Assembly (NCBI RefSeq): GCF_024919275.1
Contig: NZ_JANWGH010000001.1
Coordinates: forward strand, 868,001 to 932,000
Direction of reading: 5' to 3'
DNA: 64,000 nt
Origin: Algoriphagus limi
GTDB taxonomy: Bacteria; Bacteroidota; Bacteroidia; Cytophagales; Cyclobacteriaceae
Numbering within the stretch: the first letter of the stretch is position 1; each line of letters starts with the position of its first letter. The notes under the pieces were generated by a model. The model saw only the letters and a program-made list of their open reading frames with translations, was not told the DNA's origin and did not search any database. Position numbers and translations under genes: made by a program. This document shows positions 18,451-26,374 of this stretch, piece after piece.

Positions 18451-18486
18451 AAACCACAAGCTCTGAGATAATTGGGCTTGTGGTTT
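18451..18486 (+). terminator. Terminator after the amidohydrolase trio
   Basis: Arms AAACCACAAGC (18451-18461) and GCTTGTGGTTT (18476-18486), 11-bp stem with a 14-base loop, ending in a T-run. It separates the trio from the M28 peptidase gene. Confidence 0.8.
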
Positions 18487-18536
18487 TTTCTTTGTATCCC
18501 ATTCTATTTATTAGGAATTATTTCAATCCCAGCCAT

Positions 18537-20639
18537 ATGAAAATTCATTTAAGACTCCTTTTTCTATCAATCCTTTCCATCTCAACATTCAACAATGGTA
18601 TTTTCGCTCAGGATGGCTTTTTTGCCAAAAGCATTGAAAAGGAAAAATCAATTGAAGCCAAATTTTTAGAATCGGTGGATTATGACCGATTCAAGGTCCA
18701 TTTGCAAGAGCTTACCAAAAATCCGCACATTGCTGGCACACCAGAAAACGAATTGGTTCAGCAATACATGAAGAAAATCATGGAAGATGCGGGGATGGAG
18801 GTTAAGCTTTATCCTTATGATGTCTATTTGCCAAATAACCCTGGGAAATCTGAATTGGAAATCATTTCGCCAGTTAGAATGAGACTTTCTCAACAGGAAA
18901 AGATTCTAGAAGAAGACCCTTTTAGCTCAGATAAAAGATTACATCTTGGTTTTAATGCTTATTCAGGAAGCGGAAATGTAACAGCTGAGGTCGTATATGC
19001 TAATTATGGCCGAAGAGAAGACTTCCAAAAATTAGCTGAAATGGGTGTGGATTTAAAAGGTAAAGTTGTTATTGCCCGATATGGGGGAAATTTCCGTGGA
19101 TTTAAAGCAAAATTCGCGGAACAGTACGGAGCAATTGGTTTGGTTGTTTACACCGATCCAAAAGACAATGGCTATACCAAGGGTGAAGTTTATCCAAACG
19201 GACCTTATTATAATGAAACGACTATCCAAAGAGGCTCTATGCTAACCTTAGACTGGACGGGTGACCCTTTGACTCCCTATGAGCCTGCACTTCCTTTGGA
19301 TGATCCAAATTCACCGGAAAGACTTGATCCTAAAGATGTAGATTTTCACACCATTCCAGTCACTCCTATAGGATATGGTGCGGCTCAGGAAATCCTTTCC
19401 CGAATGAAAGGACAAGCTGTACCAGAGGATTGGCAGGGAGGTTTACCATTTGATTACAAAATCGAAGGAGGGCCTGAATTGAAGGTCCGAGTTATGGTGG
19501 AACAGCCGGTTGACTATATCCGAGCCAATAATGTCATCGGAACTTTCAAAGGTGCCAAATATCCAGATGAGTGGATCATTTTAGGATCTCACTTTGACGC
19601 TTGGAGCTTTGGTGCTACCGATCCTAATTCAGGAACTGCCATGTTGTTGACCTTAGTCGAAGCCTTAGGAAAATTGGCAAAACAAGGGATTCAACCTGAT
19701 CGATCCATCTTAATCGGACATTGGGACGCGGAAGAGCAAGGTGTGATTGGTTCTACCGAATGGGTTGAGCACCTTCGGGATGAACTTAAAGCAAAAGCAG
19801 TAGCGTATATGAATTTTGACGGTGGAGTATCGGGCAGGAATTTCGGTGCTTCTGCGGCTCCTACCCTGAAAAAACTCATAATCGATGCTTCTCAGGAAAT
19901 CATGTATCCAGATTCTGCTAAAACAGTTTTTGAAGTTTGGGCTGGGAAAAATAAAGAACCACGAATCGGAAATCTTGGTGGCGGATCAGATCACATCGCC
20001 TTCTACATGCACGTGGGTGTACCTAGTTTAAGTGGAGGTGCTGGTGGAACTACTGCATACCATTCCAATTATGACAACTTCAACTATTACAGCAAGTTTG
20101 TAGATCCAAGTTTCAAAATGGGTGGAGCTGTTGCTCAACTCTTTGGATTAGTGACCCTAAGAATGGCAAACTCTGAAGTCATTCCTTATGATGTACCCCG
20201 ATATGCACAAGATTTAAAAGGTCACTTTGAACAAGCTGTTGAAAATGTGAAAGAAATTGATCCTGGATTTCAGGATTTTGACTTGGTTAAATCTGCCCTA
20301 GTCAAATTGGAAAATAGCTCAAAAACTTATCAGGAAGCATTAAATAATGCCATGGCGAAAGGTAAGCTTTCAAAGAAAAAAATCACTAAAGTCAACAAAG
20401 GTTTGATTGATTTGGAAAAAAGCTGGATTGATCCGAAAGGCATGTATTATGGTGATTGGTACAAATCCCTTTACGTTTGCAATGATCCATTTTCAGGATA
20501 TGCATCCTGGATTTTGCCAGGTATTCAATATGAAGTAGCAATCAATCGTACTGAGAAATTGGAAGAATGGGATGAGCGATATGCAGCAGCTATATTAGAT
20601 CTTAGTTCCAAAATTGATAAGATCAGCAAAATGCTCTAA
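18537..20639 (+). CDS. Exported M28 peptidase, glutamate carboxypeptidase II-like
   Basis: A 700-residue zinc peptidase with the three-part layout of human GCPII/transferrin receptor: a protease-associated domain (about 130-290), an M28 catalytic domain (about 330-555) and a helical TFR-type dimerisation domain (about 590-700). Zinc ligands are visible as His352 in GSHFD, Asp362 in ATDPNSG, Glu399/Glu400 in WDAEEQG, the Asp in GGGSDH and the late His in TAYHSNYD. Signal peptide to about residue 25 (IFAQ). GCPII enzymes release C-terminal glutamate from N-acetyl-Asp-Glu and folyl-poly-gamma-glutamate; the bacterial substrate is inferred. ATG 18537 is chosen; an upstream GTG at 18480 falls inside the terminator. 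Confidence 0.85.
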   Translation: MKIHLRLLFLSILSISTFNNGIFAQDGFFAKSIEKEKSIEAKFLESVDYDRFKVHLQELTKNPHIAGTPENELVQQYMKKIMEDAGMEVKLYPYDVYLPNNPGKSELEIISPVRMRLSQQEKILEEDPFSSDKRLHLGFNAYSGSGNVTAEVVYANYGRREDFQKLAEMGVDLKGKVVIARYGGNFRGFKAKFAEQYGAIGLVVYTDPKDNGYTKGEVYPNGPYYNETTIQRGSMLTLDWTGDPLTPYEPALPLDDPNSPERLDPKDVDFHTIPVTPIGYGAAQEILSRMKGQAVPEDWQGGLPFDYKIEGGPELKVRVMVEQPVDYIRANNVIGTFKGAKYPDEWIILGSHFDAWSFGATDPNSGTAMLLTLVEALGKLAKQGIQPDRSILIGHWDAEEQGVIGSTEWVEHLRDELKAKAVAYMNFDGGVSGRNFGASAAPTLKKLIIDASQEIMYPDSAKTVFEVWAGKNKEPRIGNLGGGSDHIAFYMHVGVPSLSGGAGGTTAYHSNYDNFNYYSKFVDPSFKMGGAVAQLFGLVTLRMANSEVIPYDVPRYAQDLKGHFEQAVENVKEIDPGFQDFDLVKSALVKLENSSKTYQEALNNAMAKGKLSKKKITKVNKGLIDLEKSWIDPKGMYYGDWYKSLYVCNDPFSGYASWILPGIQYEVAINRTEKLEEWDERYAAAILDLSSKIDKISKML

Positions 20640-20643
20640 AAAC

Positions 20644-20670
20644 AAATGCCGGTGAAAATCACCGGCATTT
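20644..20670. terminator. Bidirectional terminator
   Basis: Arms AAATGCCGGTGA (20644-20655) and TCACCGGCATTT (20659-20670), a 12-bp perfect stem with a 3-base loop and T-runs on both strands, between the convergent M28 peptidase and WYL regulator genes. Confidence 0.9.
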
Positions 20671-20671
20671 T

Positions 20672-21583
20672 TTAATAATTCACCTTTGAAAGTTGAGCAG
20701 CTAAATATTCCTTCATTTCCTCTCCCCGTTCAACGCGAATTTCACCGGGAAGCCCCAAAATAAACCTCCCCAAACCTGGAAGTTGAGGAATATCCCCTTC
20801 AAAATAGTAGTGGTTTCTATTTTCAACCTTCATAAAAGGTCTGGCATTAGGATGTTCCTCAAGCATCAATTGATAGGCCTTTTTGCTCAATTTTAAGCGG
20901 ACATGAAATCGCTTCTTGCCGGTATATCCAAAAAAGGATTCTTCAGGTACTTGATGGAGTTTTTCATGTTTCCAGTCATCTTTCGAAACAACGACCTCTC
21001 CTATTCGCTCAATCTTAAAAACTTTCATGGAATTACTCTCAGGCTCAAATCCATGAATGAATTCATAATTTTTTGAAAAAGCGACAGGCTCAATCAAACG
21101 ATCACTGACTGAATCACTATGAAGCGAATAATATTCTTTCAACCAAATTTGCTTCTGATCTTCAATGGCTTTTCCAATTTGATCGATAAACCGTCCCAGA
21201 TTCGCTTTGAATAACTCATCGGTTCCTTCTCTCAATTCAGATCGTAATTGAAGTTTCTGCAAAATGGAATCCTTCAAAAGATTTTTCTTCCCCTTTGATT
21301 CAATTATCTCTTTCAACCATTGGCTTTCTTCCGCAGAAAAAGTGGCATAATTCAAGGTATCCAAAGAACCCGGAAATTCAGCCAATTTGTATTTGCTAAA
21401 TTCTTTCTCTACTCGAAAACCCAAAGCTTCCAAAAGTTTGAAATAGCGATAAATTGTCCGTGCATCTGTCTCCAAAAGTTCTGCCAAGCGATGAACGGTT
21501 TTACCCACATTCCCACGCAGAAGATTGATCAATTTGAAAACACGAAGGATTTTTTGCTGTTCGATTTTCCCGGATTGCGCCAT
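20672..21583 (-). CDS. WYL-domain transcriptional regulator
   Basis: A 303-residue DNA-binding protein. Residues about 10-65 form a helix-turn-helix (HRLAELLETDARTIYRYFKLLEALGF), the YafY/DeoR-like type. The middle and C-terminus (about 145-290) match a WYL sensor domain followed by a WCX-like extension; PVAFSKNYEFIHGFEPES is the WYL ligand strand region. Such proteins sense nucleotides, nucleic acids or small ligands. ATG 21583. A TATCTTTG -7 element lies upstream on the minus strand (21613-21606), and phased TGAC/GTCA half-sites follow it, a possible autoregulatory site. Targets are unknown. Confidence 0.8.
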   Translation of the reverse strand: MAQSGKIEQQKILRVFKLINLLRGNVGKTVHRLAELLETDARTIYRYFKLLEALGFRVEKEFSKYKLAEFPGSLDTLNYATFSAEESQWLKEIIESKGKKNLLKDSILQKLQLRSELREGTDELFKANLGRFIDQIGKAIEDQKQIWLKEYYSLHSDSVSDRLIEPVAFSKNYEFIHGFEPESNSMKVFKIERIGEVVVSKDDWKHEKLHQVPEESFFGYTGKKRFHVRLKLSKKAYQLMLEEHPNARPFMKVENRNHYYFEGDIPQLPGLGRFILGLPGEIRVERGEEMKEYLAAQLSKVNY

Positions 21584-21632
21584 TTTGAAAAAGATTTATG
21601 AAACCCAAAGATACTTTTTTGATCAAAGCTGT

Positions 21633-21656
21633 TGACTATTTTGTCACATATTGTCA
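21633..21656. promoter_or_regulatory. Phased TGAC/GTCA half-sites between divergent genes
   Basis: TGAC at 21633 and GTCA at 21643 and 21653 (the last two within TTGTCA repeats) are spaced exactly 10 bp apart, one helical turn, in the gap between the WYL regulator and the GT-C gene. Candidate binding site for the regulator. Confidence 0.35.
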
Positions 21657-21713
21657 AAATTAATTCCGGTTTCAAAAATTCAAACTTCTTGAAATCCTTT
21701 ATTTTTGTTCGGA

Positions 21714-23297
21714 ATGGAAACAAAACTCCAAGTACCAGCACTTCATTTTTCGAATAGTCAAATCATTGGCTTTAGCTGGTTGTTTCTTTTACTGTATTGG
21801 CTTTTCGGGTACGATGGGATCACCTTTAGCGATGATGTCTATTATTTATTGGCTGGAAGGGATTTTTGGAATGGTAATTTAGAAGTTAATGATTATCATT
21901 TTTCGAGTCGTTGGGGAGCTTATATTCCATCAGGATTGATTACTCATATTTTCGGACTAAATCCCCATTTAGCCTCCTTAGTTTCTTTATTCTACTACCT
22001 TCTCTCCTATTTCCTGCTCGGTACTTTATTCAACAATAATAGTGAGCGTCTGATTTTTTCGCTTTGGTTTATTACTCCAGTGTATTTTCTTCATTTTATT
22101 TCAAAAGTTTATCCAGACACTTTATTGGTTTTATGTGTATCTGTCATTTTCTGGAGTTCTTTCCATCGAAATGAAAGGCCAGTATTAAGTGGCTTACTAA
22201 TGAGTCTCGGCTTTATTATTGGTATTTTGACGAAAGAAACCATCATCCTTTTAGGCTTATTTCCGATTGCTTTATTTCTCTTGGACTTAAGATTGAAGCT
22301 ATTCAACTTCAAATTCTATTTAAGCTTAGTTCTTGTTGGAACCTTTCTTTTGGTTCTTTATCTCGGTTATTTTTGGGTCAAGTTTGACGATCCATTTTTC
22401 AGAATCCAATCTGTCAATGCAGGTCATTACATTTCTGAATTCACCTACGCAGACAAGGGTTGGTTAAAGATAGTTGAGCGAATTACCTATTTACCAATAT
22501 TGACTTTTGTAGAAAGAGCCTATTGGCCTTGGATAGTATTTTCCTTACCTGCCATTGCGATTGGTATTAAGACTAGGCAAAAAGGATATTTAGAATATGG
22601 GTTAGGGGTCCTTTGCCTTTTGATAGGCTTTTGGTTTATGAGTTCTACACTAGAAATCTATAACCCTATTTATCTGAATCCCCGACATCTCATCATTCTA
22701 ATCCCACCATTAGCATACCTTATAGGCAAAGGCTGGAATGACTGGCGGAATTCTAAGTCATGGAAAAATATTCTAAACGGATTAATAGTCTTTGGAGTAA
22801 TCATTAGCCTTTTCCAAAATGACTGGAAAATGGCACTCTTTCAAATTGGATTTTTTGCACCCATATGGATTTCCAATTCAATAATAAATTTCTCGTTTTT
22901 AGCAGTCCTTTTGATTTCACCAGCCCTTTACTCCATCCATTATCAAAAGCAATTAAAAACCTATTCATATCTAGTTGATACTTTAAACATAGAATCACAT
23001 ATTCCTGAAAAGCAATCTATTATACTCACAAATAACTTTATTGATTTTAGTAAAGAAGTCCTTCTTCCAGAAGATGAAGAGGCTCAGAGCTTACTTTTGC
23101 CCATTGAAAAAGTAGATAGCTTAAAGTTAAATCCTCCAAGAAAAATTCGAGTTTTGATTTACGAATATTACCAACATGCTTATCCTCAGGAAGAGGAAGA
23201 TATTCGAAAACTAGAGGCGTGGCTAAAGTCTAATTATCGCCAAGTAAATGAACTAGCGGAAGGTCAAGTTTGGGTCAGATATTTTGAAAAAAATTAA
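21714..23297 (+). CDS. GT-C glycosyltransferase-like membrane protein
   Basis: A 527-residue polytopic membrane protein with about 11-12 hydrophobic helices and a C-terminal soluble tail (about 425-527). The first loop carries FSDDVYYL (about 36-43), like the acidic DD motif used by GT-C enzymes of the PMT/GT39 type that take sugars from polyprenyl phosphate. No neighbouring envelope genes help assign a substrate. ATG 21714 is preferred to the TTG at 21705, which overlaps a TATTTTTG promoter-like element (21700-21707). If that element is used, the mRNA would be nearly leaderless. The hypothetical role is sugar transfer outside the inner membrane. Confidence 0.65.
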   Translation: METKLQVPALHFSNSQIIGFSWLFLLLYWLFGYDGITFSDDVYYLLAGRDFWNGNLEVNDYHFSSRWGAYIPSGLITHIFGLNPHLASLVSLFYYLLSYFLLGTLFNNNSERLIFSLWFITPVYFLHFISKVYPDTLLVLCVSVIFWSSFHRNERPVLSGLLMSLGFIIGILTKETIILLGLFPIALFLLDLRLKLFNFKFYLSLVLVGTFLLVLYLGYFWVKFDDPFFRIQSVNAGHYISEFTYADKGWLKIVERITYLPILTFVERAYWPWIVFSLPAIAIGIKTRQKGYLEYGLGVLCLLIGFWFMSSTLEIYNPIYLNPRHLIILIPPLAYLIGKGWNDWRNSKSWKNILNGLIVFGVIISLFQNDWKMALFQIGFFAPIWISNSIINFSFLAVLLISPALYSIHYQKQLKTYSYLVDTLNIESHIPEKQSIILTNNFIDFSKEVLLPEDEEAQSLLLPIEKVDSLKLNPPRKIRVLIYEYYQHAYPQEEEDIRKLEAWLKSNYRQVNELAEGQVWVRYFEKN

Positions 23298-23318
23298 ATC
23301 AGGCTTGTTGATTGAGAA

Positions 23319-23825
23319 TCAAAAATGCTTTCTATCCAAAATCTCCTTTAGCACAATTGCCTGCTTTATTGAACTCTTGTTTTTCAGCAATTGAGCGTAT
23401 GGATTAGCTTTTGATTTGGAAGAATATTGATCGAAACGCTCTACCTCAGTCTTTGGAATATCAGGAATACCTTCTGAAGTCTTAACCTTTTTAGGATCTA
23501 CATTTTCAAAAGCTCCTTTGTAATATTGAATTTCGTCATCGTTTTCCTCGAGAGACTTGTAAACAGTACGTTCTGCTTTTTGTGATCTGACAGGTTCAAA
23601 TTGAGGTCTTGGCTTTGGCTTTTCGATTGGTTTTGGAGTTGAGGTTCCTCTTTGGGCATCACGAATTTCACGCAATAAATCCTCAAAAGTCACCCCTTTT
23701 TCAGGTGTAGGATTTCCTTCATTGGACGGAGCTCCGGATTCCTCAACATTTTTTTTCCCTTTAGTTACCTGATATATAAAATAGGCAATGATTGCCAGGA
23801 TGTAAATTACATTTCCTAAATCCAT
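23319..23825 (-). CDS. Membrane-anchored hypothetical protein
   Basis: A 168-residue protein with one N-terminal hydrophobic helix (about 5-22, IYILAIIAYFIYQV) followed by a Lys-rich stop and a long charged, Pro-rich, probably disordered tail (about 45-130), ending in a short helix (AIVLKEILDRK). This is a bitopic protein with its bulk probably in the cytoplasm. I do not recognise the family; small proteins with this layout are common near cell-envelope genes in Bacteroidota. It converges on the GT-C gene with only 21 bases between stops. Confidence 0.6.
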   Translation of the reverse strand: MDLGNVIYILAIIAYFIYQVTKGKKNVEESGAPSNEGNPTPEKGVTFEDLLREIRDAQRGTSTPKPIEKPKPRPQFEPVRSQKAERTVYKSLEENDDEIQYYKGAFENVDPKKVKTSEGIPDIPKTEVERFDQYSSKSKANPYAQLLKNKSSIKQAIVLKEILDRKHF

Positions 23826-23970
23826 GACTCAAGATAGTTTATTTTCTTATTAGCTAAATAGCCTTTCTTCTTTTTGTTGATTAATTAAATTTCCATGTCT
23901 AATCCCCATTCTGTAACCAAATTCTACAAATAGCGTCTTATCTTGAGATTCAAACCATAAAATTTACACT

Positions 23971-24291
23971 ATGCTAATTACTACAACCAATTCGCTTGAA
24001 GGACACAAAATCGTAAGTTACCTGGGAATCGTTTCAGGTGAGACAATTATAGGAGCGAATGTTTTTAAGGATTTTTTCGCAAGTATCACAGACATTGTCG
24101 GGGGCCGATCCTCTGCATATGAGCGAGTTCTTCGAGAAGCCAAAGCAACTGCAATGACTGAAATGGAAATGCAAGCTCGTAGTTTTGGCGCAAATGCCAT
24201 CGTCGGAATTGATTTAGACTATGAAACCATCCGAGACGGAATGCTGATGGTAACTGCTAGTGGAACTGCTGTCAAAGTAGAGAAAATATAG
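23971..24291 (+). CDS. YbjQ/UPF0145 family protein
   Basis: A 106-residue soluble protein of the YbjQ (DUF74, heavy-metal-binding-like) family. The diagnostic parts are [27 protein letters not shown] (about 48-55) and the C-terminal [17 protein letters not shown]. Members form pentamer-like assemblies with unknown role. Stand-alone gene, followed by a perfect-palindrome terminator. Confidence 0.85.
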   Translation: MLITTTNSLEGHKIVSYLGIVSGETIIGANVFKDFFASITDIVGGRSSAYERVLREAKATAMTEMEMQARSFGANAIVGIDLDYETIRDGMLMVTASGTAVKVEKI

Positions 24292-24303
24292 AAAATCGAA
24301 TCT

Positions 24304-24325
24304 TAGGCTCTGAATTCAGAGCCTA
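24304..24325 (+). terminator. Terminator after the YbjQ gene
   Basis: A 22-bp perfect palindrome (arms TAGGCTCTGAA and TTCAGAGCCTA) followed by a T-run. Confidence 0.8.
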
Positions 24326-24370
24326 TTTTTTTAAAGGCTTTCTTTAATCCTCCCATGAAATTTTGCTTTT

Positions 24371-24395
24371 ATCCAAAATCCCTAGATTTTTGGAT
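24371..24395 (+). promoter_or_regulatory. Inverted repeat just upstream of the BASS transporter start
   Basis: ATCCAAAA (24371-24378) and TTTTGGAT (24388-24395) form an 8-bp inverted repeat that ends 2 bases before the ATG at 24398. It could be an operator, or a hairpin that hides the start codon. Confidence 0.3.
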
Positions 24396-24397
24396 TA

Positions 24398-25300
24398 ATG
24401 ACATCACCTCATGAACTGGACTCTGTCCGCTTAAATTTCTCTCCAGACGACCTACTAGTGCTGAATTTAGCTTTAGCATTTATTATGTATGGAGTAGCTT
24501 TAGATTTAAGGGTTAAGGATTTCAATTATTTGGTAAAACATCCCAAACCCTTCTTTTTAGGAATTTTAGCCCAGTTTATTTTTCTTCCATTGGTCACTTA
24601 TGGACTTGTTTTACTAATGAAGCCTCCTCCTTCAGTGGCCTTAGGAATGTTCTTAGTAGCAGCTTGCCCCGGAGGCAATGTATCTAATTTCTTATCGAAT
24701 TTAGCAAAAGGAAATACTGCTTTATCAGTCAGTTTGACGGGGTTTTCTACTTTAGCTTCAATGGTTTTGACCCCCTTAAACTTCGCTTTATGGGCAAGTT
24801 TTTATACACCTACTCAAGAATTGTTACGTGAAATTAGCTTAGACTTTTATGAGGTTTTTATAACCGTAGTTTTGATTTTGGGAATTCCCTTAACGCTAGG
24901 AATTATTACAAGATCAGCTGCGCCGTCTTTTGCGGATAAAGCGAAAAAAATACTACAACCTTTGAGCATTTTAATTTTTGCCAGTTTTGTGGTCGTAGCT
25001 TTCGCTGGCAATTTTGATTTATTCATTCAATACATTGCCTTGATTTTTGGATGGGTACTAGCACATAATGCGGTAGCATTAGGAACTGGCCTATTAACAG
25101 GAGTTATAGGAAAACTTCCACTTCCAGATGTGAAAACATTAAGTATTGAAACTGGAATTCAAAACTCCGGTTTGGGGCTGGTATTGATTTTCACTTATTT
25201 TGACGGACTTGGAGGAATGGCCATTATCACCGCTTTATGGGGTATTTGGCACTTGGTATCAGGAATGGGTATCGCAGTATTTTGGAGAAAATTCCGATGA
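24398..25300 (+). CDS. Bile acid:sodium symporter (BASS) family transporter
   Basis: A 300-residue inner-membrane transporter with about 9-10 hydrophobic helices. The BASS signatures are present: AACPGGNVSN (about 87-96) and IETGIQNSGLGLV (near 250-262), the crossover motifs that bind sodium. Members move organic anions with sodium; bacterial substrates are often unknown (pantoate, bile acids, 2-keto acids). The stop overlaps the start of the next gene (ATGA), so it is translationally coupled to an acyltransferase. Confidence 0.8.
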   Translation: MTSPHELDSVRLNFSPDDLLVLNLALAFIMYGVALDLRVKDFNYLVKHPKPFFLGILAQFIFLPLVTYGLVLLMKPPPSVALGMFLVAACPGGNVSNFLSNLAKGNTALSVSLTGFSTLASMVLTPLNFALWASFYTPTQELLREISLDFYEVFITVVLILGIPLTLGIITRSAAPSFADKAKKILQPLSILIFASFVVVAFAGNFDLFIQYIALIFGWVLAHNAVALGTGLLTGVIGKLPLPDVKTLSIETGIQNSGLGLVLIFTYFDGLGGMAIITALWGIWHLVSGMGIAVFWRKFR

Positions 25301-26298
25301 AAAACTTATTTAACGGCATTTTAAGGATTCTGGTAAAAATTGCACTTCACCTTTTTTACCGAAAAATCTATGTAAGTGGAAAAGAAAACATTCCTAAGAA
25401 TGTACCCATCATTCTTGTAGCGAATCACCAAAATGCACTGATTGATCCATTACTTATTGCTACCCATACTAGACTTAATCCATGGTTTCTAACCAGAGCT
25501 TCCGTTTTTAAAAATCCAATTGTTGCAAAAATCCTGCACTTTATCCGAATGCTTCCAGTATATCGGGTCAGAGATGGATTTTCTACCATCACCCAAAACC
25601 AAAAAACATTTGAGGCAACATTTGATGTGCTAAAAAGAAATGGAACTGTTGTGATTTTTGCAGAAGGTAGTCATAGCCACAACCGATATGTAAGGCCTTT
25701 AAGCAAAGGTTTTACAAGAATGGCTTTTGGTCTAAAAGAAAAGTATCCTGACTTAGAACCTGTAATTTTGCCTACGGCCTTAGAATTCAGTGCCCATAAG
25801 AATTCCGGATCAATTGTCAGAATAACCTTCGTAAAGCCCATACCCGTTGACATGCCTCCTGCACAATCGGGACAATTAACCAAGAAAGTAGAGAGGACAT
25901 TGAAATCCATGGTTGTGGAAATTCCTGAGGAAAACTACAATCAAAACCTTGGAAAGTTACTGAATGCTGGTGTCGATGTGACATCAAAAGAAGCTGTTGA
26001 TCGATTTTTTGAAAAGGGTGAAATCGAGGAAAAAGTAGATATACCTTCTGGACTTCCGAACAAGGTGATGAAGATCTTTCATTTCCCTTTGTATTGGATA
26101 TGGTTAGGGATTAAACCAAAAATTGATGACCATGTGTTCTATTCCACCTTTAAGTTCTTAATTGGTTTTTTCTTGGCTCCCATTTGGTATTTCATTCTAT
26201 GGTTAGCGATTTTAGAAAGTAGTTGGGGATCATGGGCTTTGACCTTTTTCATCATGGGAATCATTGGCCTTTTTTGGAACAAAAACCCTCAAGAATAG
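25297..26298 (+). CDS. Glycerol-3-phosphate/lysophospholipid acyltransferase-like protein
   Basis: A 333-residue membrane protein of the PlsC-like superfamily. The catalytic motif is NHQNALIDP (His at about residue 48), which has five residues between His and Asp, as in Gpt2/Sct1-type acyltransferases, where classic PlsC has four. A second motif FAEGSHSHN (near 123) matches the glycerol-phosphate binding FPEG block. Two hydrophobic helices near the C-terminus (about 285-325) anchor it. Likely acylates a glycerophospholipid precursor. ATG 25297 overlaps the BASS stop; a longer frame would begin inside that gene. Confidence 0.8.
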   Translation: MKNLFNGILRILVKIALHLFYRKIYVSGKENIPKNVPIILVANHQNALIDPLLIATHTRLNPWFLTRASVFKNPIVAKILHFIRMLPVYRVRDGFSTITQNQKTFEATFDVLKRNGTVVIFAEGSHSHNRYVRPLSKGFTRMAFGLKEKYPDLEPVILPTALEFSAHKNSGSIVRITFVKPIPVDMPPAQSGQLTKKVERTLKSMVVEIPEENYNQNLGKLLNAGVDVTSKEAVDRFFEKGEIEEKVDIPSGLPNKVMKIFHFPLYWIWLGIKPKIDDHVFYSTFKFLIGFFLAPIWYFILWLAILESSWGSWALTFFIMGIIGLFWNKNPQE

Positions 26299-26333
26299 GA
26301 GGTTTCTACCAAATATTATTTGGACAGAATTCT

Positions 26334-26341
26334 TAACTTTG
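26334..26341 (+). promoter_or_regulatory. -7 promoter element of hppD
   Basis: TAACTTTG matches the Bacteroidota -7 consensus exactly, 33 bases before the hppD ATG. No TTTG lies at the usual distance upstream, so the call is partial. Confidence 0.35.
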
Positions 26342-26374
26342 AGGAAAAGAATAATAACCCAAAATATATAACTC

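Noticed and set aside
18480..18536. Extended N-terminus of the M28 peptidase from a GTG
   Set aside because: The GTG is within the right arm of a terminator hairpin, and a complete signal peptide follows ATG 18537.
24018..24200. Reverse-strand open frame inside the YbjQ gene
   Set aside because: Fully contained in a conserved gene on the other strand; no independent motif.
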